DNA of 32,473 bases from Sandaracinaceae bacterium (GTDB lineage: Bacteria; Myxococcota_A; Polyangia; Polyangiales; Sandaracinaceae). The stretch is from contig JAHBWG010000096.1 of assembly GCA_019637095.1 (NCBI GenBank), positions 1 through 32,473 on the forward strand, given 5' to 3'. A model generated the notes under the pieces. It was given only the letters and a program-made list of their open reading frames with translations. It ran no database searches and was not told where the DNA came from. Below are positions 8,362 to 16,816 of the stretch, piece by piece; position 1 is the stretch's first letter; every line of letters starts with the position of its first letter. The position numbers and the translations under genes are program-made.

Positions 8362-8378
8362 CCCGTCGACTCGACGGG
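8362..8378. repeat. Perfect 17-base palindrome
   Basis: CCCGTCGA-C-TCGACGGG, 8-base arms around one central base, flanked on both sides by GTAGC(C). It lies in the decayed intergenic stretch downstream of two converging genes. It may be a protein-binding site or a terminator stem; there is no T tract. Confidence 0.5.
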
Positions 8379-8672
8379 GTAGCCGGGGGCCCGGACGACC
8401 CGCCCCCAGAGCACGCGGGCGCGCACATCTGCGCCGGGAGCCAGCTGCTCGAGTCGATCCGCGCGTCGGTCGCCGGCGGGGCCACGGCGTGCGGCGCACG
8501 AGTCGCGGTCGAGCACGGTGCATGGCCGTGCGCCGTGAGCTCGGGCTTCGACGCGACCTCGCGGGCCGCGCCGTGCCAAGCGACGCCACTGGCAGCTCGT
8601 GGTCGGCCGGGCGCCCTCGACCGCGCGCCAGCGCCTCGCGGGCGCGCCAGGAGGCGGGCACCGAGCGCGCGA

Positions 8673-11297
8673 TCAGTCGAGCGCGTAGGGGGCGCAGAGC
8701 ACGACGCGCGCGCGCGGAGCGATCCGCGTGCCGTCGTCGGCTCGCTCCAGCCACGCGCGCATCCCCAGCTTGCGGAGCGCGCTCAGCGCGACGTGAGCCC
8801 GGTTGTACGCGGCGCGCGCGGTGAGCCGCTCCCCCGGCCAACCCGCGGTCGCGAGCGCGTCGATCGGCGCGGGGCCGGCGCGGCGGCGGTGTTGCTCGGC
8901 GAGCGCGACCAGCAGGCGCCGCTGCGCCGGCGTGTCCACGCGCTGTCGCGCCCCTCCGGGCGCGCGGAGCCAGGTGCCGTCCTCCGCCACCGCGAGCGCG
9001 TCGCGCGGCGGGAACAGTCGATCCCACGCCTCCCGCACGATCCGGCGGAGCAGTCGTCCCTCGAACCGCGATCCGGTCGGCGCCTCCGGCCAGGCGGCGA
9101 GCAAGGCGCGCGCGCGCTCGTCGAGCGAGCGCGCCGCCGCGTCGTCCGCGCGCCGGAGCGCGGCGTGGGCGGCCGCGAGCTCGACCAGGCTGCGCGCCGC
9201 GACGCACGGGGGCCGCGGATCGCGGCCCGCGGGGTCGACGGCGTCGAGGAGCTCCCGGGCCTCGTCGACGCGCTCCTCGAGCGCGTAGGCGGCGGCGCGG
9301 CACGCGGCCCACCGCGCCTCGAGCGACTCGTTGCCGAGGTCACGGGCCTGCTGGACCGCCTCTGCGAGGTCCTCGCGTGCCTCGGCGGTGCGGCCGAGGC
9401 CGAGCCGGCAGAGGCCGAGCAGGCCGAGCGCCGCCGATCGATCGGCCGCGGTCCGCGTCGTGGCGATCGCGCGCCGCAACCGCTCCTCGGCGTCCCCATC
9501 GTCCCCGCGCTCGAGCGCCACGCACGCCTCGGTGCGCTCGACGAGCCCGAGGGTGCGCTGGTGCTCGATCGGCGCCGCGAGCGCGCGCGCCCGCGCAGAG
9601 GCCTCGAGCGCTGCGTCGAGCTGCCCTTGCTCCAGCCGGCAGACGGCGATGTTGCTCCACGCGAGCGCCTCGGCGCGACGGTCGCCGCTGCGGCGCAGCC
9701 GGTCGGCGGCGCGGACGAGGAGCGCGCCGCCGGGGTCGCGCCCGGCGATCTGCTCGATCGCGCCGAGGTGGGCGGCGAGCGTGCCCTCGAGGTGCAGCTC
9801 GCCGAGGCGCGCTGCCTCGGCCAGCGCGCGGCGGAACAGCAGCGGCGCGCTCGCCGTCCGGCCGAGCTCGTAGTGCAGCCGCGCGAGCGTGCCGAGGGCG
9901 TTCGCCCACGCGCGGGCGTCGGCGTGGTCGCGCGCGAGGCGCAGGGCGCGCTCCGCCGCGGCGAGCGAGTCCGCGGCGCGACCTTCGTGGCGGAGCAGGA
10001 CCGCGTGGACGTGCCACGCGCGCCCGGTGCTCGCCGCCGGCGGGCGCGTGTCGGACGCGAGCAGCGCGGCCACGCGCGTCGCGAGCGCCGGCATCCCTCG
10101 GTCGGCCATCACGAGCGGCTCCAGCGCCGCCGCGGCGTCCTCCCCGAGCGACCGATCGAGCGTTCCATCGACCGCTCGATCGACGATCGCGAGCAGGTTG
10201 GTGGTCTCGCGCCGTAGCAGCGCGAGCGCGCGCGCGTGATCGTACGTGCCGCCCTGCACGCCGGCGCCGCGGAGCTCCGCGACGCGGCGAAGGTAGTAGC
10301 GCGCGTGTGCGTCCCGGGCGTCGTCTCCCGAGCGCGCGGCGAGCTGCTCGGCCGCGAACTGCTGCACGCTCGCGTAGGTCCGAAGGCGCACGTCGCCGCC
10401 CTCCGTCCGCGCGTAGAGGAGGGAGCGATCGAGGAGCGCGTGCGCGAGATCGATCCCGCCGGCTCCGAGCACCGCGTCGGCGGCGTCGGCGTCGAACCCC
10501 CCTCGGAACGCGGAGATGCGCGCGAGCGCCCGCTGCTCCTCGGGCCCGAGCAGCCGCCACGACGCCTCGATCGCGGCGCGGAGCGTCTCGTGGCGCGTGG
10601 GGCCGTCGCGCGCGCCTGCGCCGAGCGCGTCGAGCCCGCGCTCCTCGAGCCTCGCGAGCAGCTCGGCGTAACCGACCACGCGGCAGCGCGCGGCCGCGAG
10701 CTCGATGGCGAGCGGGATTCCGTCGAGGAGCGTGACGATGCGGGTGACCGTGGCCCACGGCGGGTCGTCCAGCGTGGCGCCGTGCGCGCGCGCGCGCCGC
10801 ACGAACAAGGCCTCCGCCGGCGCGGAGGCGGTCCCGGACGCCAGCGGCGCGAGGGGCAGGACCTGCTCCGCCTTCAGCCCGAGGCGCTCCCGCGACGTGA
10901 CGACGAGCGCGACGTCGCCGCCGAGGTAGCAGCCGACGCTCTGCGCGGCGGTGGGCGCGAGGTGCTCGAAGTCGTCGATCACCACCAGCGCGCGGGGGCG
11001 GCCGCGCAAGCTCTCTTGCACGCGCGCGAGCGCGTCGCCCGGCGCGTCCGAGGTCGCGCCGAGCGTCGCGGCGACCGCCCGGTGCAGGGTCTCCGGCGAC
11101 TCGGCGTCGGCCGCCCGGACGAAGTACGCCCCGCCCGGCCAGCGCGAGGGGGCCGCGCCAGCGACGAGAGCCTCGGCGAGGCGCGTCTTACCGACCCCGG
11201 CCGTGCCGAGCACGGTGACGAGCCGCGCCCCCTCGGCCAGCAGCCGCTGTAAGGCGGCGAGGTCACCTTCGCGCCCGATGAGCGGGTCGGGGTCCAC
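8673..11297 (-). CDS. STAND ATPase regulator: NTPase, TPR repeats, C-terminal winged helix
   Basis: Seen: 874 residues from the GTG at 11297, placed just before LIGREGDLAALQRLL, the usual opening of these ATPases. Walker A GTAGVGKT (31-38), Walker B ALVVIDDFEH (103-112), a sensor-like VVTSRE (132-137) and a GIPLAIELAAAR block follow as in AP/NB-ARC-type STAND proteins. The middle and C-terminal half is an array of TPR-like helices (AERALRLARDHADARAWANA, ALAEAARLGELHLEG and more). The end (DTPAQRRLLVALAEQ ... AAYNRAHVALSALRKLGM ... ADDGTRIAP) resembles an OmpR-type winged helix, so the DNA-binding module is C-terminal. Known: STAND proteins are signal-gated switches that oligomerise. Inference: a transcriptional regulator, plausibly of the divergent gene at 11370. 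The upstream spacer is only 72 bases and unusually AT-rich. Confidence 0.88.
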   Translation of the reverse strand: MDPDPLIGREGDLAALQRLLAEGARLVTVLGTAGVGKTRLAEALVAGAAPSRWPGGAYFVRAADAESPETLHRAVAATLGATSDAPGDALARVQESLRGRPRALVVIDDFEHLAPTAAQSVGCYLGGDVALVVTSRERLGLKAEQVLPLAPLASGTASAPAEALFVRRARAHGATLDDPPWATVTRIVTLLDGIPLAIELAAARCRVVGYAELLARLEERGLDALGAGARDGPTRHETLRAAIEASWRLLGPEEQRALARISAFRGGFDADAADAVLGAGGIDLAHALLDRSLLYARTEGGDVRLRTYASVQQFAAEQLAARSGDDARDAHARYYLRRVAELRGAGVQGGTYDHARALALLRRETTNLLAIVDRAVDGTLDRSLGEDAAAALEPLVMADRGMPALATRVAALLASDTRPPAASTGRAWHVHAVLLRHEGRAADSLAAAERALRLARDHADARAWANALGTLARLHYELGRTASAPLLFRRALAEAARLGELHLEGTLAAHLGAIEQIAGRDPGGALLVRAADRLRRSGDRRAEALAWSNIAVCRLEQGQLDAALEASARARALAAPIEHQRTLGLVERTEACVALERGDDGDAEERLRRAIATTRTAADRSAALGLLGLCRLGLGRTAEAREDLAEAVQQARDLGNESLEARWAACRAAAYALEERVDEARELLDAVDPAGRDPRPPCVAARSLVELAAAHAALRRADDAAARSLDERARALLAAWPEAPTGSRFEGRLLRRIVREAWDRLFPPRDALAVAEDGTWLRAPGGARQRVDTPAQRRLLVALAEQHRRRAGPAPIDALATAGWPGERLTARAAYNRAHVALSALRKLGMRAWLERADDGTRIAPRARVVLCAPYALD

Positions 11298-11369
11298 TCC
11301 GGCGAAGAAATAAACTCGAATAAATCGCGGGACAAGGTGCCCGACCCCACGCTGACGAGCGGAGGCGGG
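11298..11369. promoter_or_regulatory. Divergent promoter/operator region
   Basis: The 72-base spacer between the STAND regulator and the TPR protein holds the only markedly AT-rich patch nearby, AATAAACTCG followed by AATAAATCGC (11309-11328). This is a tandem repeat with a 10-base period, one helical turn. It fits overlapping divergent promoters or a cooperative binding site for the winged-helix regulator. No clear -35 boxes could be assigned. For the minus-strand gene the patch ends about 12 bases before the GTG, so that message would be leaderless or nearly so. Confidence 0.5.
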
Positions 11370-12140
11370 ATGCGATCGACGGTTCGGATGGCGGCCCCGG
11401 GGTGGGTCATGGGGTGGTGCGCGCTGTGGCTCGCCCCGGCGGCGGCGGCGGCCCAGACTCCCGACGAGATCGAGGAGGCGCGCTCGATCTTCGAGCGGGC
11501 GACGCAGGACTACCGAGAGGGGCGCTTCGACGACGCGTGGCGCGGGTTCACGCGCGCGCACGAGCTGACGGGCGCGCCCGAGCTCCTCTACAACGCTGGC
11601 GCCGCCGCCGAGCGGCTCGGGCGGGACGGCGACGCGCTCGTGGCCTACGAGGCGTACCTCGCCTCGCTCCCCGAAGGCGCCGAGCGCGCGGAGGTGGAGG
11701 CCCGCGTGCGACGCCTGCGCGAGCTCACCCGCGCCGAGCCGCCCGCGCAGCGAGAAGAGGAGGGCGTCACGACCCACGCGCCCGAGCCGCTCGCCGCGGC
11801 GCTCCCGCCCGCGCGGGAGAGCCTCGTGGGGTGGGCGGTCGCCGCGTGGGCCGCGGCGCTCGTGGGCGCGCTCGGGTGGGGCGTCGCGGGGGGCCTCGCG
11901 CTCTCGGAGTACGAGCACCTGTCGAGCGCGTGCCGGTCCGAGTGCGACCTCGCCGGCTCGCCGCTGCCGACGCTCAACGTCCTCGCCGACGCGAGCTTCG
12001 CGTGGACCGCGGCGGCGGCGACCGCGGCCGCCGTCCTCACCGTCGTCGCCGCGCTCGACGCCGAGGACGGCGCGCCGGTCGCGCTCGCGCCCTGGGCGAG
12101 CCCCGGCGCGCTCGGGGTGCTCGTCGCGGGGAGGCTCTGA
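11370..12140 (+). CDS. Exported TPR protein with C-terminal membrane segments
   Basis: Seen: 256 residues from the ATG at 11370, with GGAGG 4 bases upstream. A signal peptide (WVMGWCALWLAPAAAAAQ) is followed by two or three TPR-like helices (ARSIFERATQDYREGRFDDA, then APELLYNAGAAAERLGRDGD), a Pro/Glu linker, and two apolar segments (VGWAVAAWAAALVGALGWGV and AATAAAVLTVVAALDA). A Cys-containing loop (SACRSECDLAG) lies between them. This architecture (signal peptide, TPR, linker, two transmembrane helices) is very common in myxobacterial envelope proteins of unknown role. It sits 2 bases before the next gene and divergently to the STAND regulator. Inference: an inner-membrane protein whose TPR domain is periplasmic. 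Confidence 0.82.
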   Translation: MRSTVRMAAPGWVMGWCALWLAPAAAAAQTPDEIEEARSIFERATQDYREGRFDDAWRGFTRAHELTGAPELLYNAGAAAERLGRDGDALVAYEAYLASLPEGAERAEVEARVRRLRELTRAEPPAQREEEGVTTHAPEPLAAALPPARESLVGWAVAAWAAALVGALGWGVAGGLALSEYEHLSSACRSECDLAGSPLPTLNVLADASFAWTAAAATAAAVLTVVAALDAEDGAPVALAPWASPGALGVLVAGRL

Positions 12141-12142
12141 CC

Positions 12143-12946
12143 GTGCGTGCGTGGGAGGCGCTCGTCATCGGCCTGATCGGCGCGTCGCTCGGCTGTAGCG
12201 TGTGGTTCGATCCTGCGCGCCTCGAGCGCGACGCCGGCACGCCCGCGGACGGCGGGCTCGCGGACGGCGGGCTCGCGGACGGCGGGCTCGCGGACGGTGG
12301 GCTCGCGGACGGTGGGCTCGCGGACGGCGGGCTCGCGGACGGCGGGCTCGCGGACGACGACGCGGGGGCCCCGGCGCTCGACGCGGCCTCGCCCGACGGC
12401 GGCCCGCGGTGCTCGTCGTCGACCGACTGCGACGACGGCAACCCGTGTACGGTGGGATCCTGTGAGCGCGGCGACTGTGTGCAGCACGCCCGCGCCGAGG
12501 TCATCGCCTGCGACGACGGGGACGCCTGCACGGTGGACGACGCGTGCGTCCCGCGCGAGGGCGTGTGCACCGGGCGCGCCGTGGTCTGCGACGACGGGCA
12601 GTCGTGTACCCGCGACGAGTGCGATCCGGCGCGCGGCTGCGTCTTCACGCCGCTGGTCCCGACCGACGGACCGATCGCGTGCGACGACGGAGACCGCTGC
12701 ACGGTCGACGACGCGTGCGCGGCTGGTCGCTGCGAGGGGCGCGCGTACGAGTGCACCGCGCCGGCGGCGTGCAACGGCGCGGGTGCGTGCGTCTGTCCGG
12801 CCGCTCGGCCTCGCTATTGCCCTTCGCGCGGCTGTTTCGCGCAGTGCTGCCCCGGCGAGCCGGATCGCCCCAACACCTGCGGCGCGATGAACCAGGGGAC
12901 GACGCACTGCAACGGTGACGGCGTCTACATCTGCCTCGGCGGGTGA
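12143..12946 (+). CDS. Cys-rich lipoprotein with ADGGL tandem repeats and CDDGxxCT repeats
   Basis: Seen: 267 residues from the GTG at 12143, with GAGG 8 bases upstream, 2 bases after the preceding stop. The signal peptide ends in GASLGC (lipobox). A linker consists of seven ADGGL copies encoded by a 15-base tandem repeat. Then come four Cys modules, CDDGNPCTVGSC, CDDGDACTVDDAC, CDDGQSCTRDEC and CDDGDRCTVDDAC, and a final Cys-rich domain ending CNGDGVYICLGG. The CDDGxxCT pattern resembles the slime-mould (Dictyostelium-type) Cys repeat widespread in myxobacterial surface proteins. Inference: an outer-surface protein on a flexible stalk, disulfide-stabilised; probably an operon partner of the TPR protein. 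Ligand unknown. Confidence 0.85.
   Translation: MRAWEALVIGLIGASLGCSVWFDPARLERDAGTPADGGLADGGLADGGLADGGLADGGLADGGLADGGLADDDAGAPALDAASPDGGPRCSSSTDCDDGNPCTVGSCERGDCVQHARAEVIACDDGDACTVDDACVPREGVCTGRAVVCDDGQSCTRDECDPARGCVFTPLVPTDGPIACDDGDRCTVDDACAAGRCEGRAYECTAPAACNGAGACVCPAARPRYCPSRGCFAQCCPGEPDRPNTCGAMNQGTTHCNGDGVYICLGG
12245..12349 (+). repeat. 15-bp tandem repeat, seven full units, within a coding region
   Basis: Unit GCGGACGGCGGGCTC repeated seven times, with units 4 and 5 carrying the same C-to-T silent change (GGTGGG). An eighth partial copy follows. Being a multiple of three, unit gain or loss only changes linker length. The shared variant in adjacent units suggests recent expansion by slippage or unequal recombination. 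Confidence 0.95.
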
Positions 12947-12975
12947 GCTCCGCGAGCGCACAGGACGTGCTCACC
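12942..12975. terminator. Possible terminator stem after the Cys-rich lipoprotein gene
   Basis: GGTGAGC (12942-12948) and GCTCACC (12969-12975) form a perfect 7-base stem that overlaps the TGA stop codon, with a 20-base loop and no T tract. The long loop makes it a weak call. Confidence 0.3.
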
Positions 12976-13209
12976 TGACGAGCTCTCCAGATCAGTTCGT
13001 GTTGGCTTGGTAGCCCCATCTGCTCTCAAACGGCGCTTGATTGCGGCCCTGCGCGGTGAATCGAATCGGTCTCACTGACGCTGGGGCCACCGGCCCGATG
13101 ACCGGACATCGCAGACCAGGGGTAGGTCAGGAGTCTGGATTCGAGTCTAGCCCGTAGCCGCGCGTCTCGGGGGCGAGCGGCTGATCCGGCACGCGCCGCA
13201 CCCTCACGC
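12976..13209. other. Intergenic stretch of lower GC, unassigned
   Basis: About 230 bases before the arsenic operon look less GC-rich than the surroundings. One minus-strand frame ending at 12992 reads FTAQGRNQAPFESRWGYQAN, which looks protein-like, but it has no start or recognisable domain. A TTCGAGT motif near 13140 recalls a tRNA T-loop but the flanking stems do not pair. I see no intact gene here. Confidence 0.4.
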
Positions 13210-13246
13210 TTGACCCCGAAGCCGAGTTATCGTATTTCGCCGATGA
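13210..13246 (+). promoter_or_regulatory. Probable arsR promoter with overlapping operator; leaderless start
   Basis: TTGACC (13210-13215) is followed by a 17-base spacer and TATTTC (13233-13238), a fair -35/-10 pair. An imperfect inverted repeat, TTATCG-N8-CGATGA (core ATCG at 13229-13232 and CGAT at 13241-13244), straddles the -10 and the arsR start codon. The predicted transcription start falls at or next to the ATG at 13243 and no Shine-Dalgarno is visible, so the message may be leaderless. The position fits ArsR autorepression. Confidence 0.5.
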
Positions 13247-13614
13247 ACGATTTGCCTACCGCTCCGACATCGCGCCGCAAGCGCAAGGCCGAGGCGCGGT
13301 GCTGCCCGCCGAGCGAGGTGGCGCCGGTCGTGCCGCGCGATCGGGCGGAGGCGGACGCGAGGCTGGCGGCGCTGGCGAAGGCGCTGGGGCACCCGGCGCG
13401 GGTGGCGATCGTGCGGCTGCTCGCGCGCCGCGAGACGTGCGTCTGCGGCGAGATCGTCGACGAGCTGCCGCTCGCGCAGTCGACCGTGTCGCAGCACCTG
13501 GCGCAGCTGAAGCGGGCGGGGCTGATCCGCGGGGAGGTGGATGGGCCGCGGGTCTGTTACTGCCTGGACGAGGGGGCGGTCGCGCTGCTGAAGGCGCTGG
13601 TGGAGGGGCTGTGA
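13243..13614 (+). CDS. arsR: ArsR-family arsenite-responsive repressor
   Basis: Seen: 123 residues, ATG at 13243. The winged helix-turn-helix is typical: [20 protein letters not shown], then [14 protein letters not shown], then the recognition helix in [17 protein letters not shown] (79-95). The metalloid-binding Cys pair Cys66/Cys68 in the CVC motif corresponds to the site of classic ArsR. Two further pairs are present, Cys20-Cys21 near the N-terminus and Cys105/Cys107 in VCYC. Known: As(III) binding to such thiols releases ArsR from DNA. The gene leads the operon arsR, small ORF, acr3, arsC, and its stop overlaps the next GTG (GTGA). A longer TTG start at 13210 is possible but would overlap the -35-like box. 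Confidence 0.93.
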   Translation: MNDLPTAPTSRRKRKAEARCCPPSEVAPVVPRDRAEADARLAALAKALGHPARVAIVRLLARRETCVCGEIVDELPLAQSTVSQHLAQLKRAGLIRGEVDGPRVCYCLDEGAVALLKALVEGL

Positions 13615-13784
13615 GCGCGTGCTCCCGGACGGTCGACGCGACCGCGGCCGCGGCCGAGGTGGCGCGCTGGGCGAGCGAGGAGATCGCGAACGACTCGATC
13701 AGGTCGGTGATGGGCGAGCTCGCCGCTGCTCGCGTCAGGCGCGCGACGGCTGGGGGACGACCGGTGAGCCGCGTCCCGGCGTAG
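13611..13784 (+). CDS. Possible 57-residue protein between arsR and acr3
   Basis: Seen: a GTG overlapping the arsR stop (GTGA) opens a 57-residue frame, with a helical, protein-like centre, [20 protein letters not shown], ending at 13784, 26 bases before acr3. One Cys (Cys4) and a basic C-terminal third. The frame fills an otherwise unexplained 200-base gap inside the operon and is coupled as one expects of a real gene. I do not recognise a family; it does not resemble ArsD or ArsA. It could instead be the remnant of a longer inserted gene. Function unknown. Confidence 0.45.
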   Translation: MSACSRTVDATAAAAEVARWASEEIANDSIRSVMGELAAARVRRATAGGRPVSRVPA

Positions 13785-13810
13785 CCGGTCCTCGACCGTG
13801 GAGCAGCCGC

Positions 13811-14827
<1,017 letters not shown>

Positions 14828-14836
14828 GAGGTCCAC

Positions 14837-15274
<438 letters not shown>

Positions 15275-15342
15275 GCGAGGGACCTGTCTTCGTCGTCGGT
15301 CACCCCATGGGTCGCGCGCGCGCGCGGCGGTACGGTCGCGCC

Positions 15343-15984
15343 ATGCGGGTCTCGCGCGCGTGGCCGATCGTCGCGATCGGCGTCCTCTCGGCCGGGTGCG
15401 GGGACGTCCTGTCCACCACCATCACCGACACCGAGGGCCGGCGCTTCGAGGTGACGAGCGAGTGGCGGTGGATGCTCGCGCCGTGGTGCCTCGGTGATCT
15501 CTGCACGCCCTACTGGCCCCACATCGGCGACGAGGACGCGGTCCGGGCGCTCGACCCGGAGGCGACGTCCGAGGCCTGGCGCGTGACGTGGGAGCGCTCG
15601 ATGCTGCTGCCCCTCGTCGGACCGGACGTGGAGCTCGACGCCACGAGCGCGGTGCGCTTCCGTCCGCTTCGGTGCGCGCGCGATGGCGACTGCCCCCGCT
15701 GGCACCGCTGGGGCGAGACGAGCTGCGGTGAGCTCGGTCTCTGCTCAGGCGGCACGCAGACCCTCGCCCTCCTCCAGGATCACGCCGACTCCGATCCTGC
15801 GGCGTTCCTCGTCACGGCCACCGCGCTGTGCCTCGCCGGCACGGGCGCTGGGCTCGGCGAGCCGAGCCAGAAGGACCGCCTCCACGCGCTCCACGCGGCG
15901 TGCACGCTGGACCGGCAGACGATGCAGGCGAACGAGGGCTGCTCGCTGCCGCCCCAGTGCGTGCCCGCCCGCTCGCGCCCGTGA
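15343..15984 (+). CDS. Lipoprotein of unknown function
   Basis: Seen: 213 residues from the ATG at 15343. The start is chosen because it places a signal peptide with lipobox (GVLSAGC) at the N-terminus; an earlier in-frame GTG at 15271 overlapping the arsC stop would add 24 Arg-rich residues. The mature part contains ten or so Cys, Trp-rich segments (SEWRWMLAPWCLGDLC) and a Cys-rich end (EGCSLPPQCVPARSRP). No family recognised. It begins 68 bases after arsC on the same strand, so it could be read through from the ars operon, but nothing ties it to arsenic. Confidence 0.75.
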   Translation: MRVSRAWPIVAIGVLSAGCGDVLSTTITDTEGRRFEVTSEWRWMLAPWCLGDLCTPYWPHIGDEDAVRALDPEATSEAWRVTWERSMLLPLVGPDVELDATSAVRFRPLRCARDGDCPRWHRWGETSCGELGLCSGGTQTLALLQDHADSDPAAFLVTATALCLAGTGAGLGEPSQKDRLHALHAACTLDRQTMQANEGCSLPPQCVPARSRP

Positions 15985-16014
15985 GACCGCGGGGCCGCCG
16001 AGCTGGCAACACGG

Positions 16015-16050
16015 CGTGTGATTCTACAGTCGTCTGCGATATCACCGTTC
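16015..16050 (+). promoter_or_regulatory. AT-richer patch, possible promoter
   Basis: The sequence around GTGTGATTCTACAGTCGTCTGCGATATCACC is the only low-GC patch between the two lipoprotein genes and lies about 40-70 bases before the start of the second. No confident -35/-10 pair can be assigned. Confidence 0.25.
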
Positions 16051-16088
16051 GGGGAATGCGCGGGCGTGCCCTCGCGTTGGGGCGCACC

Positions 16089-16571
16089 ATGACTTCCGAC
16101 CTCCTCGTTCTCCTTCGTGGCGCGCCGGCGCTCCTCGCGGCGCTCTCCCTCGCGTGCGCCGAGACGCACGAGCCCGGCGGCGCCGAGTGCGACGTCCTGC
16201 GCCAGACCGGGTGTGAGCCCGGCCAGGCCTGCCACCCTCATCGCCCCTCGGGTGGCGCCGACCCCATCACCCTCTGCCTCGAGGCCGGCGCGGCGGAGGT
16301 CGGTGAGGTGTGCTCGTTTCCCCAGGACTGTGTCGCGGGGACGACCTGCCACGGCACGGGCCTGGCCACCTCGGGCCGCTGCGTCCCCTACTGCGACCTC
16401 GCGCGCGACCCGGACTGCAGCGGCGCGGAGGCGTACGGGTTCGAGCTCTTCCCTGGCGTCGGCGTCCGGTTCCCGGCGTGCGCCGACACCGATCCGCCGT
16501 GCCCCGAGGGCCTCGAGTGCGTCGAGACGACCCGCCACCGGGTCTGTCTCGGCGTCCATGACGCGCCGTGA
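16089..16571 (+). CDS. Small Cys-rich lipoprotein
   Basis: Seen: 160 residues from the ATG at 16089, signal peptide LLRGAPALLAALSLAC with lipobox LSLAC. An in-frame ATG at 16056 would extend the N-terminus by 11 residues and is also possible. The mature protein has about 14 Cys, in patterns such as GCEPGQACHPH, VCSFPQDCVAGTTCHG and PPCPEGLECVETTRHRVC. They recall disulfide-rich modules common in myxobacterial surface proteins. No catalytic motif. Inference: an extracellular binding or structural lipoprotein; no partner evident. Confidence 0.72.
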   Translation: MTSDLLVLLRGAPALLAALSLACAETHEPGGAECDVLRQTGCEPGQACHPHRPSGGADPITLCLEAGAAEVGEVCSFPQDCVAGTTCHGTGLATSGRCVPYCDLARDPDCSGAEAYGFELFPGVGVRFPACADTDPPCPEGLECVETTRHRVCLGVHDAP

Positions 16572-16655
16572 CGCTCGACCGCGAAGGATGTCGTTGACCG
16601 GCGTGGCGCACCGGACTCGTGCGCCTACGCACAGCCTGTCGCGCGGACACTCGAA

Positions 16656-16694
16656 CCCACGGCCGAGGGGGATGTAGTCTCCCCCGGCCGTGGG
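16656..16694. terminator. Strong hairpin, possible terminator
   Basis: CCCACGGCCG-A-GGGG pairs with CCCCCGGCCGTGGG across a loop of about eight bases, at least 14 base pairs with one bulged A. It lies 85 bases after the small lipoprotein stop. It is probably a terminator that isolates the downstream cassette, though there is no T tract. Confidence 0.5.
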
Positions 16695-16737
16695 GGCACT
16701 CCGCCGGGCGAGCGCCCCCGTGATCGGGGGCATTCCG
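16692..16737. repeat. Direct repeat with competing hairpins upstream of the accessory cassette
   Basis: GGGGGCACTCCG (16692-16703) recurs as GGGGGCATTCCG (16726-16737), 11 of 12 identical. Between them GCGCCCCCG can pair with either copy: GGGGGC(16692-16697) with GCCCCC, or the perfect 7-base stem GCCCCCG-TGAT-CGGGGGC (16714-16731). The two stems are mutually exclusive, as in an attenuator, but a TACTATA box just downstream (16742-16748) may be the actual promoter -10. Confidence 0.45.
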
Positions 16738-16741
16738 TTCG

Positions 16742-16748
16742 TACTATA
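16742..16748 (+). promoter_or_regulatory. Possible -10 element for the accessory cassette
   Basis: TACTATA in an otherwise GC-rich region, 69 bases before the ATG at 16817. No convincing -35 box lies 16-18 bases upstream; that position is inside the hairpin cluster. Confidence 0.35.
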
Positions 16749-16816
16749 CCCTCGCCTTCACGTCAGGAGAGTTGGCCGGCGCTGGTAGGTGCGACTGAGA
16801 GGCGTAGGGGACGACG

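Larger units (their letters stand above)
7978..8672. other. Gene-poor, decayed stretch
   Basis: About 700 bases between the Mph-like kinase and the STAND regulator without an intact gene. It contains a recognisable piece of TPR coding sequence on the minus strand (8079-8276) and a 17-base palindrome (8362-8378). All other frames have the Arg/Ala/Pro composition of shadow frames. Confidence 0.55.

Noticed and set aside
7593-10217. Plus-strand open frame of 874 residues over the Mph end and STAND gene
   Set aside because: Arg/Ala-rich composition; it overlaps two well-supported genes on both strands and has no recognisable motif.
12245-12349. Possible CRISPR array
   Set aside because: Units are contiguous 15-mers without spacers and lie in a coding frame.
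13125-13160. tRNA-like TTCGAGT loop before the arsenic operon
   Set aside because: The five bases on each side do not pair (CTGGA against CTAGC), and no acceptor or anticodon arm is present.
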